From: Gadus chalcogrammus
Lineage: Eukaryota; Chordata; Actinopteri; Gadiformes; Gadidae
Reading direction: 5' to 3'
Assembly (NCBI RefSeq): GCF_026213295.1
Contig: NC_079419.1
Location: forward strand, 14,821,990 to 14,885,989
DNA: 64,000 nt
Shown: positions 28,206-41,200 of the stretch, piece after piece
Position numbering within the stretch: the stretch's first letter is position 1
Layout of the letters: every line of letters starts with the position of its first letter
Notes under the pieces: generated by a model
What the model was told of the DNA's origin: nothing
The model's input: the letters and a program-made list of their open reading frames with translations, nothing else
Database searches by the model: none
Program-made: the position numbers and the translations under genes

Positions 28206-28689
28206 CGAAGCTGTTCAGAAATTAGAGATCTGATTTCCGTGGAGAACAGCAGCAGCGCTTCTACATTTTAACACCTCGCTGCTCTTCCTAGAACACGTTA
28301 GCTACTGATCTTCACTTGACCCCTGACCTTTGCTAGGGCATCGTCGTTATGCGAACCTCTCCAAACATGAAACTCCACTTCACGCTGATGGATGAGCCGC
28401 TTCGTCTTTACCGCTACGCTACTAGTCCAGACTAGCAGAGGTTAGCAATTAAAACAATAACAAAATGTCCAAAAAGAGCAACGCAGACCCATAAACAATG
28501 TCCATCCGTGCAGGCGTGTCATTGAGGCTTTACACGCACGCAGCCCAATCTAGCTTTGAGATATTTACAATCCCAGCAGTAACGTCCTGGGTCTGAACCT
28601 AGATCTATATCCTACGACATGTATGGTACGCATCTTTATATCTATTATTGAGTCACTCAGCTAAATAGTTAATGAGTTTCCACACTTAT

Positions 28690-29345
28690 CAAAAGGGTCT
28701 TACAGTGGATTCAGATCCATGTCAGTAAGGAGCATGTAGGGGTTAGACAGTACAGAGACAGGTCATTAAGGAGCAGATTGGTGTTAGACAGTAGAAAGTT
28801 CATTAAGGAGCAGGTAGGGGTTAGACAGTAGAAAGTTCATTAAGGAGCAGGTTGGTGTTAGTCAGTAGAAAAGTCATTAAGGAGCAGGTTGGTGTTAGCC
28901 AGTAGAAAAGTCATCAAGGAGCAGGTAGGGGTTAGACAGTACAGAGACACGCCATTAAGGAGCAGGTAGGGGTTAGACAGTACAGAGACACGCCATTAAG
29001 GAGCAGGTAGGGGTTAGACACTACAGAGACAGGCCATTAAGGAGCAGGTATAGGTTAGATAGTACAGAGACACGCCATTAAGGAGCAGGTAGGGGTTAGA
29101 CAGTACAGAGACACGCCATTAAGGAGCAGGTAGGGGTTAGACAGTACAGAGAAGGGCCATTAAGGAGCAGGTATGGGTTAGACAGTACAGAGAAGGGCCA
29201 TTAAGGAGCAGGTATGGGTTAGACAGTAAAGAGACAGGTCATTAAGGAGCAGGTAGGGGTTAGACAGTACAGAGACAGGTCATAAAGGAGCAGGTAGGGG
29301 TTAGACAGTACAGAGACAGGTCATAAAGGAGCAGTTAGGTGTTAG
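28690..29345. repeat. 41-bp minisatellite derived from a SINE body
   Basis: About 15 units of roughly 41 bp (shorter near the left end), each with CATTAAGGAGCAGGTAGG then GGTTAGACAGTACAGAGACA. On the minus strand the array is the direct continuation of the tRNA-like head at 29346-29440, whose own body contains CTAACTGCTCCTTTATGACC, a diverged unit. Confidence 0.92.
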
Positions 29346-29440
29346 GGGGCATCTTGTCCCAGGACACCTACAGGTGCAGATATTGGGGGGCTCGAACCCT
29401 GAACCTTTCGGTTGGGTTGTCGAACACCCTCACCACTCTA
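29346..29440 (-). mobile_element. tRNA-derived SINE head and proximal body
   Basis: On the minus strand: A-box-like GAGTGGTGAGGGTGTTCGAC, B-box GGTTCGAGCCCC, then GTGTCCTGGGACAAGATGCC, the conserved 'TGTCCTTG(A/G)GCAAGA' block of many fish SINEs. The array at 28690-29345 follows immediately. Confidence 0.7.
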
Positions 29441-29574
29441 ATGATGGAGCGAAGTCAAGAGCACAGCTGGAGGAAAAGGGATGCCCACATCTGGAGATGG
29501 CTGGTTCTAACGGCCAGCGTGCAGGATCTGGTGACTAAGTTGTGTGCCAACATGTGCTTCTGTGTGTAGAGGTG

Positions 29575-29593
29575 TGTGTGTTGGGGTGTGTTG

Positions 29594-29632
<39 letters not shown>
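29575..29632. repeat. (GT)n microsatellite
   Basis: Interrupted, then pure GT over about 55 bp. Confidence 0.9.
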
Positions 29633-30634
29633 GCAGGGTTTTGCGTGTACAGATGAATGTCAAAGTGCCCAAAGGTGTGTTACTACATGCATGCAGGTGT
29701 GTACCGGAGTGTTAGCGTGTTACTAGTGGAGGTAGGTGCTTCAGTGTGCGTTACCGTGTGTAGACGAGTGTGTGTCTTATTGTATGTGATGTGCGGTGTC
29801 AATGTGAGGAGCAATGGTGCACAATGGTAGCAATGGTGTTAACTGCATGGTTCAGGGGAGAGGTTTTACAGGGAGTATAACAGACGTCCCACTAGAGGAT
29901 GGAGTAGAGAGGAACAGCCATGTTAGGACCACACGCTAACATCATGCTAGTCTCCACACACACACTTCTGATCGCACAAAAACTAAATAAAAGGGTGGCT
30001 TCAGACTTTGAGGTTTGGCTCGGCAACGCTGTTTACTGCTGAGACACCAATGCCTTCTGGGTAATGTGGTCCCTTTCTGACCGCATTACCGTCTGCATGT
30101 GTTTCAAGGTGAGAATCAGAGCTCCTACAGCCGACAGCGACTGAGGAAGAGGAGAGGAAGAGGAGAGGAGGAGGAGGTACAGCCGTGTCGAGAAGCACTG
30201 CGACCCAGCCTCGCCATGGTAACCGCTACATCCTACATCTCTTTCTCTCTCCAACAGAACAGCAGTGGAGCGCCATGGCGACCGGCCCAGTTCGCCGAGA
30301 ACAGTGTGAGGTCACTGTTTCCACGGTAACGTCCCAGCTGAGCGGTAATCCGTCCTTGTTTATGCACTGCAGAGGGAGGAGGGAGGGGGCGCATGTCGCG
30401 TGCACTGGAGAGTGTGCACGTGTGCAATAGTTACCCCCCCTCCTTTTCTTCAACAGCAAATTTACAATCATGCAGTGCAGCACACGCATGATGCAGGCTG
30501 AGATAATAAAAAGATGCTTCAGGGAGGGAGGGAGGAAGGTCATGTGACCAGGCAGCCATTTCACTGCTGCCCTCCTCCCTGTCCTCACCCCTCCCTCCCT
30601 GTCCTCACCCCTCCCTCCCCCACGGGAGTGCGGC

Positions 30635-30760
30635 TCCATGGCTCAACCCAGCCGTCTGCTAAACCTGTGAGCAGCATTACGCCTGGTCAGACACTACAGG
30701 TTCGATTCCCACCTGCCTGTTTTACACTAGGTCACTACCTCTCTTCTTCAAGCCGACTTA
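30635..30760 (+). mobile_element. tRNA-derived SINE-like fragment
   Basis: CATGGCTCAACCCAGCCGTC (A-box-like) is followed about 55 bp later by ACAGGTTCGATTCCCACC (B box) and a non-tRNA tail. The long spacing recalls a tRNA with a long variable arm (serine/leucine type). It is not a functional tRNA, because acceptor-stem pairing is not evident. Confidence 0.45.
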
Positions 30761-31639
30761 TGTCCATAAAAGCACCCAAATCTGAAATATGCATAGACTG
30801 TATGTTAAACCTACAAATGTAACTGTGTGAATGGTATTTCGATAGCGGCAGACAGATATCGAACTGGCACTCACCCCCCATAGGACCCCTCCACTCACAG
30901 CTTCCTATATCCCTTCCTTAAAAAAACAACAAAAAAAACACGTCCCCATCATTCAAACGCTGCAGTGGCGGCTGATTGGTTGACAGAGGGCAGTGGGCGG
31001 TTAGAACCCCAGCCAATCAGGCGACGCCAGTTCATCCCAACCCCCCTTCCTGAGATAAATATTCATCCAGCTATAACATTACCCTCCCTCCCCCATCCTA
31101 TAAAGCACTACCATACGGTCACAGTGAAAGACAACGCCCCCCTCCCAAAAGCAAGCTAGCTTGTGTCGCATTATCAACATGGAGGACGAGCTTTGTGTCG
31201 ATCACACAATAGCAGCTATATGATCCCACCCTCTTCCTGCCATTACACTTTCATCTTCACCCCTTTAACCCCTCGCTAACCACTAGGTTAACACTAGAGC
31301 AAAGCCAGCCTATACAAGTATACAGGCAAGATGTTTGAATGAAAGGTGAAGGAGAATAGGGTTTGAGTTGAAGTAATTAAGTACTACTTCTACTACTCCA
31401 GCATTGAGGTTTTGAAAGTATTACAGAAACATTTTAGACTGAAAGACATACTTCAAGACAAAGTTTAATTCCGCAGTTATACTTTTCATTACATCGTTTC
31501 CGTGTTACAAACTAGAAAAGAACATTTGATTAAGGTCAAAACCAACACCTCAGATGTAGAATCCATGAAAGCTTTGATCCATCAACAGATAAACGTTTCA
31601 GCTTAGTGCAGTAAACAAAAATCTGCATGATAGAATGTT

Positions 31640-32275
31640 TTCCAAATAAAATACATTTATTGGTTTGAGACGCAGAGTTCGGACCAGGACACAGACGGGA
31701 TCTCATTCTCCCCCCCCCACGTCCAGTTGGAGCAACTCCACCAGCCCCCACCAGCTCCAGTCCGGCAGCCCAGTCCACGGATTCACGTTGACGTTTTTTT
31801 TCACTCGTTTCTTCTTCTGTGTCACTTCTGACGTCCGTCGAAAAACTCGAACTTTCCCGCTTATTGGTGGACGTCGCTCGGTTCTTTTGACGGTAAAGCG
31901 GAGGACGTGCCCGTCAGTTTGTCCGGCACAGAGGGCCGTGGCTAGAGGCTGCCGCCACAGCCACGTGTTTGCGGGTTCTAGAAGTGCGTTTATAGTCTAG
32001 TGACCCGGTGCCGGGCCGACGCCGTATCCGTTACCGCAACAATTTAAATAAAATAAAACAAACAAAAAGGGAGAGCAAAGCATTCTGTTTCGAAGCCCAG
32101 TTAGGGATTGGGAGAGTCCAGTTACTGACAGAACCATGGCTGGTGTGTGAGTGTGTGTAAATATATACGCGTGTGTGATTGTGAGTGTGTATATGTGTGT
32201 ATGTGTGAGGATGTGTAGTACTGCAGAGATCAATCGGACCGATAGGAATGCAAATTCTTCATGGCGGGCTTCCTC
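31640..32275 (-). other. phb2: phb2 3' untranslated region
   Basis: Downstream of the phb2 stop codon on the minus strand. An AATAAA signal lies at 31656-31661 (plus-strand tttatt). Other weaker signals occur, so the exact end is uncertain. Confidence 0.6.
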
Positions 32276-35200
32276 TTACTTACTCAAGTTCAAACTGGAG
32301 AGAGAGAAAGAGAGAAAGACAGCCAGACAAAAATCAGACGAGAAAGAAATGACAGTTAATCTCGGTTCAAGTTTGCGGTTAAAATGGTTTTTTTTAAGCT
32401 ACAAGCTTGAAAGCAGAAGAAGGACCCGTGGTTTAGTCCAACACAACTTCCCCTTAATCGCGGCTGAGTTCCAGCTCACTCAAACTCGTTATCGGGCACC
32501 TATGATATACCAACAGGTGTGACGTAAATCTGATTCACATCTACCCTTTAGTGACATCACAAGTGGGACGTGTCCGCTCAGCATGGATGGGCAACGATCG
32601 TTGAATAGTCGTATAGTTAAAGTCACATAGAATATCGAATAATTAATGTGACTATCTTTATTCATTACACGGCTCTTCTCAATGCTGTTCAACGCTCCGT
32701 TCACTTGCATGGGCCTTCACAACTTCCGGTGGTGAATAATTTTTTGATAAATCACCATCGTTAAGCATATAATGACCGCTGTCAAGGAAGTCGATTATTT
32801 TTTTTCTATCGTATCACTCCGCAAGTAGTCTGGTAACTTATCAACCCCAGCGTCCTCGGGTGCTAAGCGACGTCAACGTCTTTGGCAGACTATTTCTCTG
32901 CTGATCAACACTACGAACGCTGGTAACAAATAAATTGTAAAAAGACACACCGTGTGAAGTTATTTTTTTTGACGTGTCTAGTTCACCGTCATGCAGGCTG
33001 TGTTCAGTAAAATAAATAAATAAATAAATAGCGACCTGTTTTCAGCGGCTATAGGCCTATCTGCCTAAGCCCACGTTGAAATAATTTTTATGTTGAATGT
33101 TGATGGGGCAGATTTCATACAAATCATAAAAGCCTCTCCCTGTGACATTGTGTGTGCATCTATCCGAGTGTGCGTGCGTGAGGGGTTCTTGATTGACCGA
33201 TTTTCGAATACTTATCTGCGAATATTGAATAGTATTTTTGCCATAAATGCACATCCCTACCGCACAGATGGACGAAAGGACGAACCGGCCACCAGTTGGT
33301 ACGACCCACTGTGGATACTGGTCGGTCGATCCGTCCCTCGATCACACACCATGGCGGTAATATAGGGGGCCGATAAGATGGACATCATGGCCACACATCC
33401 CATAATATGTGGGTGGGCGGGACTTACTTGTTAAAGGTGCTGTTGTCATTGAGATTCAGCACCAGGCTGTCGGCACTCAGGTAGACCTTGTTCTGTGACC
33501 CGGCAATCTACAGGTTAGAAACAAAGAGCAAGACAACCTTCAAAACCTTTTTATTTAATGGAGTCCTACAATTCACGTGCGCATCTGGCGCTATCTAGTG
33601 GCCAGCGGTAAACTCAACTCAATTCTCCAGCACTTCTCATCCAGAACTACTAGTCTGTCGTTGAATACAAATACACAATACCTGCGTATCGAGGGGAAAC
33701 GGCTTGCATTTACATCAATAATAAATTAACATCAATAAATGTTGAGCAGCCGTGAAAGAAACCGCTCCTGTTTAGTAATCCAACAGTACTAAAGATAAAG
33801 AGTGAGGCTGAGTTGAGGACTGTGAAAGGGACACGTCGTGTCGCATTGTGTTCAATAAGGAGCGTCCCCCAGACACCCGCCTACATGATGCGGTCAATTA
33901 TTAAATGGTTCTCATCAGGATGTGTTCGGTCGTCGGTCGTGGCAACGTGTCCCTGCCATCTTAAGAGATAATTACTCTTCTCCGGACGTGAAAAAAAACA
34001 TTTACTAGCTGAGCCTTGGTGGCGTGCTGGGGATGCCTCCATCTCAGACCAAAGACTGCTCCTCTGGAGGGGAGTTCACAGAAACCTCTGCCATATCAGC
34101 TTGAATTAATAATACAAGAAGTAAGTTGGCACCACAACGAGGTCGCCCAGCTCACCTGTTCATTGCCCTCATTGGTTCTGCCCCCTCCCGCCCCCATTAC
34201 GCATGCATTTAAAAATGTTTTCCAGAACTGCGTTTGAACAGTGCAAAGGTTGAGGTGAAAGTGTGTTTTAATGAGATCAGCAGTTTGTCCATTGGTTGGA
34301 CCTGCTCGTCCTGAATTAATGTGCATTCTTCCCATCTGACTCTCCCAGTGTCTACAGAAAACGAAAACATGGGTGGGACGACATCGTTTACAATTTGCTC
34401 CGTCTTCCCAACTCTGGGTAGACCTGATAGGTTGAGACAAACCGGTGCCATAAGCCTTCCGATAGGTCCAACCCGTCTGTAAACGGCAGTAAGAGGAGTC
34501 CGTAACATGAAGGTGGAGGAGCAGAGGAGTTCCTCCTACTGAGTGTTAAGAAAAAGTAGCAGATGCCGCTAGGGCGAGTCACAACCCGTCTGAATGACTG
34601 CACAAGGCCGAGAAAGAAAGGGAGTTGAGAAAGAAACAGGCAAGATAAGGAGACGAGAAAAGTGCATGAGTCATTGGTTTGTGCCCATCTGCATGTTTGA
34701 ATCTTCGTGTGTGCATGCCTGTGAATGTTACCCTCTTGTTTGTGTGAGTGTGTGACCAGAGTGTATTTATGATTGTGTGAGTGTGTCCAGGTGTGTATGA
34801 TTGTGTGACGAGTTGTGTATGAATGTGTGACCAGATGTGTGTGTATGATTGTGGGTGTGTGACCAGGTGTGTGTGGATGATTGTGTGACCAGGTGTGTGT
34901 GGATGATTGTGGGTGTGTGACCAGGTGTGTGTGGATGATTGAGTGACCAGGTGTGTGTGGATGATTGTGGGTGTGTGACCAGGTGTGTGTGGATGATTGT
35001 GGGTGTGTGACCAGGTGTGTGTGGATGATTGTGTGACCAGGTGTGTGAGTGTGCGGCGTACCGTCTTAGCGATGCTCTGTGCGGCGCGGATCTTGCGGAG
35101 CTTCAGGTAGCCAGGATTCTTGGTCACGGCCTCACCCAGCTGTCAGTCAAACACAGACACAATAAGACAGGTTCTTAACACAACACTTACTTTCCTTTAA

Positions 35201-38200
35201 GAGACGGCGGTTAACCCAGCGACTGACTCAGGTGAACTCCCCAGGGTGCTAATCAAACAGGCCAGACCGGTGCCATCATCCAGAGAACGCTCCACCTGTC
35301 AATCAACCCCCAATGCTTTGGCGGGGCTTTCTGCCTGATGAGCAGGATGTACAGTAGTCCGATGTTAGTGTATCAGAGTTTCTACAGTTGCTTACGGTAA
35401 AAAACACACCAGGCTTGTTGGCCTGGCGTGCGGGAGCTCCACAAACAATACGATTCGTCATCTTGTTTGGATTTAAAAAGACCATATGAAACCAATTCAT
35501 ATTAAGTCACACCCATGACCGCCAAAACAATGACTGATGGAATAGTTGAGCATGATTAAAACGATAAAAACAATAGCGATTGCATTCTTGATCGACTGAT
35601 GTCATCTGGTTTAACGGATTCCAGACCTTTCTCTTGATAAGGGGGAGCTCTGAACTCCTCCTACGTTGACAGTTAGCAAAGAAGGATATGAATCTTTGCG
35701 ACAATCTTCCTTCTAAAAAGTTCTTCACCTTTTCCTCCGAACGTCAGCCACTGGGCATTCTGGGACATTTGCATTCAATTCTTCTGATGCTCATGAGAAA
35801 AATGTACTTTTAAGATATATATAAATATAGAGAACGACAGAAGCATAGAGCGAGTGTGAGATTGGATACTTAATAATGTGTCATCTGGGGATTGAAGGCG
35901 AGCGAAACGACATTTAGTATAAGACCGCGGGAGGGTATCAAACCTACGTTACAAGGCCAGATGCTGTGTGGTTAGCGCCCTGCAGGTTGGCCCACCTGAC
36001 TCAGGGCTCTTTGTATTTCCCCAGTGACACCCTGTCATCAACTAAATTACGACTGTAACTATGAATACATTAGGATATGAGCTATAGGTATAGCACTCAT
36101 TTATTAAAAAAACTTGAATGCCATAGTCACACACTAATAAGGTTGCGATACACAACAAGGCAGTCAGGTTACAGTGCAGAGGTGGAGTATAGTGATAGTG
36201 ATAATCAGTGACAAAACGACTATGATCACTGAAGGTCACTGGGTTTGACCTTGGGATTTGGAGGAGCTTCCGTCTTCAGTTTTCCCTTTTCCAAATAACC
36301 TGAATAAGTGACTAGCTGGGTAGCCATAATTGACTAGCCCACTCACTAGCCATAAGTGACTAGCCGGCTTGCTTCTAGCTCTGGGGACGAACTCACCATT
36401 TTGGCGGCCTCTGCTTCTCCTTCTGCCTGGATGATCTTGTGCCTCTGGTCCTGCTTGGCCTTCTCTACGTAGAACTGAGCCCGCTGCGCCTCCTGCTGGG
36501 CTGGAGGACACAAGACACACACAGGTCAGCTACATAGGCTTCACAGTGAACCATCTGATGTCACAATCAAAGCCCCCCATGTAAAGGTGCCCTTAGTAAG
36601 TTCATCTTTCCTGTCTTGTGGATAAAACACTGAAGACATAATCTTATGGTCCCAACATATTTCAGCAAGAATTCCCAAAGCAAAAATCGTATTCAATCTT
36701 CACTCTCTGGGCTTCATCAATTTAACTACATGCCTTCTCTTCATTCTACCATTTGAAACGGAGCAATAGCACCATCTAGTGGTCAAAAGCAATACAACAC
36801 CATGTGTGCTTCATAACCTTGAAATGCATGAATAACAAATGGTTGTACTGTGTGAATATAATTGATGTGTAGCGGTACTGCGTGTGTGTGTGTGTACCAG
36901 TGCTGCGTGTGCACCAGGCTACTCCGTACCGACTTGCTTGGCCTCCACAGCGGCTGTGTACTCGCGGCTGAAGCTGAGCTCCGTAATGGCCACGTCGTCC
37001 AGGATGATGTTGAAGTCCTTGGCCCGCTCAAACAGGTCCCTTCGGATCAGCAGAGACACCTGGGGCGGGAGACAGGACACTCAGCTGACTCCGCCCCCAG
37101 GGACCATGACCCCGCCCCCAGAATCTAAGTCCGCCCCCAGAAAACATAACATCTCTGGAATTTGATTGTAGCAGCTCCATTTTATTGAACTTTAAATTCT
37201 TTTGTACAGTCCAACTGAGGTGTGTGTGTTACGCAGCGCGTGTGTGGATGTGTTCCGTAGCGCGTGTGTGCGTGTTCCGTAGGGCGTGTGTGTGTGTTCC
37301 GTAGCGCGTGTGTGCGTGTTCCGTAGCGCGTGTGTGTTCCGTAGCGCGTGTGTGTTCCGTAGCACGCATGTGTGTTCCGTAGCACGCATGTGTGTTCCGT
37401 AGCACGCATGTGTGTTCCGTAGCGCATGCGTGTGTTCCGTAGCGCGTGTGTGTGTACCGTAGCGCGTGTGTGTGTTCCGTAGCGCGTGTGTGTTCCGTAG
37501 CGCGCGTGTGTGTTCCGTAGCGCCTGTGTGCGTGTGTTCCCTAGCCTGTGTGCGTGTGTTCCCTAGCCTGTGTGCGTGTGTTCCCTAGCCTGTGTGCGTG
37601 TGTTCCCTAGCCTGTGTGTTTGTGTTCCCTAGCCTGTGTCCCTGTGTAACGCAGCATGTGTGCGTGTGTAACGCAGCACGTGTTCGTGTGTGTGCGTGCG
37701 TTTTAAATATCATGTGTGTATGTGTGTTTCACGTAGCGTGTGTGTTACGTAGCATGTGTGTGCGTTAAGTAGTGTGCGTGCTTCGTAGCATTGTCTGTTT
37801 CGTAGCATGTCTGTGATACATGTGATCACACTGGACACATGCGTGTCCATCGTGAACTGGTGTATGCGTGTAACTTTGCATGTATGTATCCAGTGCAAAC
37901 AGGCATGCGTGTTATGTGGCACGTGTTGAGCAGTGCTTACCTGTGCTCTTTGCGTGATGAGCTGCGATGCGTTGAACTTTGCCACGACGCTCTTGAGCAC
38001 CTCGTTGACGATGGAGGGCAGGACGCGCTCGTCGTAGTCCGTGCCCAGCTGCTGGTACATGGCGGGCAGGTTGGCGGCCAGGGGGCGGGACAGCACGCGC
38101 AGAGCGATGTTCACCATCTGGAGGTCTGCACGTACAGAGTAACACAGTTTAGAGAAGTTAAACAATAACTCCAAAGGTTAATCAGTGTCTGCAGCCCGAG

Positions 38201-41200
38201 GGACCGAGATAAGACAAACCGCTGTCGACGAAAAGGAAGCATTTGTTTTTAGCAATACCAATAAGCCCTTACGAGTAATTCAGTAGCCCCGTGAGCAGAG
38301 ATGAACTGGAGAACACAATGACTGGGTTTGAGGTCATGATATTTGCCCCAATAGAAAAATAAACAACCGCTTAATATTCAACGTATAATGGGTCATAGGT
38401 CAAGAATATGGTTGCAACGACACCACAATAACAGGCTCTTTTTGGGCGGATTATGCGAGGGACTGATGGTTTTATTCAACTGTTTGAGACCAGCTGTGTG
38501 TGTGTGTGCACCCGAGTAGGTGTCATCACAGTACCATGAAAGATGAGACAGGAAAAAAAAACTTAGGACACGGCTGTTACCTATTCCACAGACAAAATGG
38601 AGGACAGGACTCAACATATTCCTGGAGACACACTGACCTGCAGTCTATACAGGCCAAGGTGGCAAAACAAACATAGCCAATGGCAGCCTCCCCAGGAGAC
38701 TCAGATTGGGACCATAAGCCCTTTGGACAGTAATACAAACAAAGACCACTCCGTCCTCGGTGCATGTCCGTTAGCAGCCTGACCAGAACGGTGAGCAGTG
38801 TCGCTGAAGGACTCTGCACTAGAACCAGGAGGAACAGAGGACCGAACCAGCAACCCTCCAGCTTTTTGGAACTTGGATTATATTTAATACCCTGCTAGTC
38901 CTTTTGGACCGATTTCGCATTGCGATTCGATATTATATCTGATAAAATGAAACCGGTTTGGGATCATTTTACCAACAAAGAAGGTGATTGTTGAGGTGGG
39001 CACAGACCTCGCTGGCTATGAAAAGCTTTTTTGAATGTATATGAGGCAGAACATTTTGGGAAAACCAACAAATCCAAAAATATGCACCTTACCTCCTATA
39101 CCAAAACTATACTAAACCAGTATGGCGCTGCATTTAACTTGTTTATGTCGTCCTCTTTGAGGGCAAATGTGTCCCAGTCCCTTTAGGTCTCACCTGCAGG
39201 GCCCAGTCCCTACTGGTCTCCTCACCTGCAGGTCCCAGTCCCTACTGGTCTCCTCACCTGCAGGTCCCAGTCCATACTGGTCTCCTCACCTGCAGGTCCC
39301 AGTCCCTACTGGTCTCCTCACCTGCAGGTCCCAGTCCCTACTGGTCTCCTCACCTGCAGGGCCCAGTCCCTACTGGTCTCCTCACCTGCAGGTCCCAGTC
39401 CATACTGGTCTCCTCACCTGCAGGTCCCAGTCCCTACTGGTCTCCTCACCTGCAGGTCCCAGTCCCTACTGGTCTCCTCACCTGCAGGTCCCAGTCCCTA
39501 CTGGTCTCCTCACCTGCAGGTCCCAGTCCCTACTGGTCTCCTCACCTGCAGATCCCAGTCCCTACTGGTCTCCTCACCTGCAGGGCCCAGTCCCTACTGG
39601 TCTCCTCACCTGCAGGGCCCAGTCCCTACTGGTCTCCTCACCTGCAGGGCCCAGTCCCTACTGGTCCCAGTCCCTACTGGTCTCCTCACCTGCAGGTCCC
39701 AGTCCATACTGGTCTCCTCACCTGCAGGTCCCAGTCCCTACTGGTCTCCTCACCTGCAGGTCCCAGTCCCTACTGGTATCCTCACCTGCAGGTCCCAGTC
39801 CCTACTGGTCTCCTCTCCTGCAGGTCCCAGTCCCTACTGGTCTCCTCAACTGCAGGTCCCAGTCCCTACTGGTCCCAGTCCCAGTCCCTACTGGTCTCCT
39901 CACCTTTGCTTCCAGTGAGGGAGGCGATCTTCCTGGGCCTGGCTCTGATGTCGTAGATGATGGGATACTGGAACCATGGAAACCTAGAGAACAGAACCAC
40001 CCATGTTTAACAGAGTACTTGGGAGGCGTGAAGGCCGACAAACACTTCAAACAAAATCGAGGTTGCATAGGCCGCCGAACCCCGGGATTTTGGCACAATG
40101 TAGTCGCTGTGCTTTAGGGTTTAAAGTTGCAGGGAGACCAAGTCATTCACATGGTGTTGTTGACAAATCCCAGGCAGCGTTTTAATGGACGTTTGATCCG
40201 TTTAACAGGGTATCCTGCACACACAGCAATGATCCAAGCCTGACGCGGTCTTCGAATGGATCGCATATCCGCCTTTTTAATCGTGCAAATAGCAACTACA
40301 ATCTTAAGAAAACCTGGACTGCGACTAATCAGATGCGACCAGATGGTTTCTTACAAAGAACAATCTGGGAAGTGGTCTATGGAAACTGTTTGTGAAAGGG
40401 CGGTCAACTTCCAAAAACACTTGGCAGGTGATTTGATGAACCATCTGTCACGTAGCTCAAGAAGCTGATTGGTACCAACCACTGTGGTTCCGGCCGACAT
40501 GGATTTTCGCATTATCGTGATCTCGCTAATCAAGCAGCCTCGCAAGGCAAGGCCTCAACCACACACTAGAGTGGAGGTGTAGTTACTACTACAATGCTAT
40601 TACGACAGAGTAGATCACATTCTGGGGTTAGCTGCCCTGTAAAAAGGTCAACCTGGTATTACACAAGGTACACAAGAATAAGTAATAAGTAATGGTAATG
40701 GTTGTCTGTTTAGACTTCCTAGCTTGGAGTAGACTAAACTCTACAATGCTGTGTATTTAATTAATCCCAAACAGGAAATGTGGGCACTCTGTTGAGTCGT
40801 ACCACTGTAACCTCCTGTGATTAGCCAAATAAATAACAAAGAAATTATTTCAGACTTTGGACTGTATTTTTTGGATTGCACGTTCTGAGACTTTTGCTCA
40901 GACATTGACTAACAGTGTACAAAACGGAATGTATCCAGTATAATCAAGATACGATCCATTACAAGAAGCAAACCACCATTGCATATTAAAACACATTACG
41001 TCTAGCTTTCTTAAATTGCTGTAATACTGGCTTAATAAAACTCCTAAAAAAACCACCCTGTCAAACTCACGACCATCATGGCTAAGATTCTCATTATTTA
41101 CCATCTAATTTGTTTTTATAAAATGGCAAGAAAGGTGTCCTTGCACAATTTCCATTGTGACTTAAATTGCATCATGCAATATGAGACGTGAAATGACACA

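Noticed and set aside
30099..30430. Possible coding exon after TCTCTCTCCAACAG at about 30257
   Set aside because: The acceptor-like sequence is plausible, but the downstream frame shows no recognisable domain and I found no partner exon.
39167..40117. 316-codon open frame on the plus strand
   Set aside because: It is the translation of the 32-bp minisatellite, which is open in all three plus-strand phases because the unit length is not a multiple of three; the true gene (phb2 exon 4) is on the other strand.
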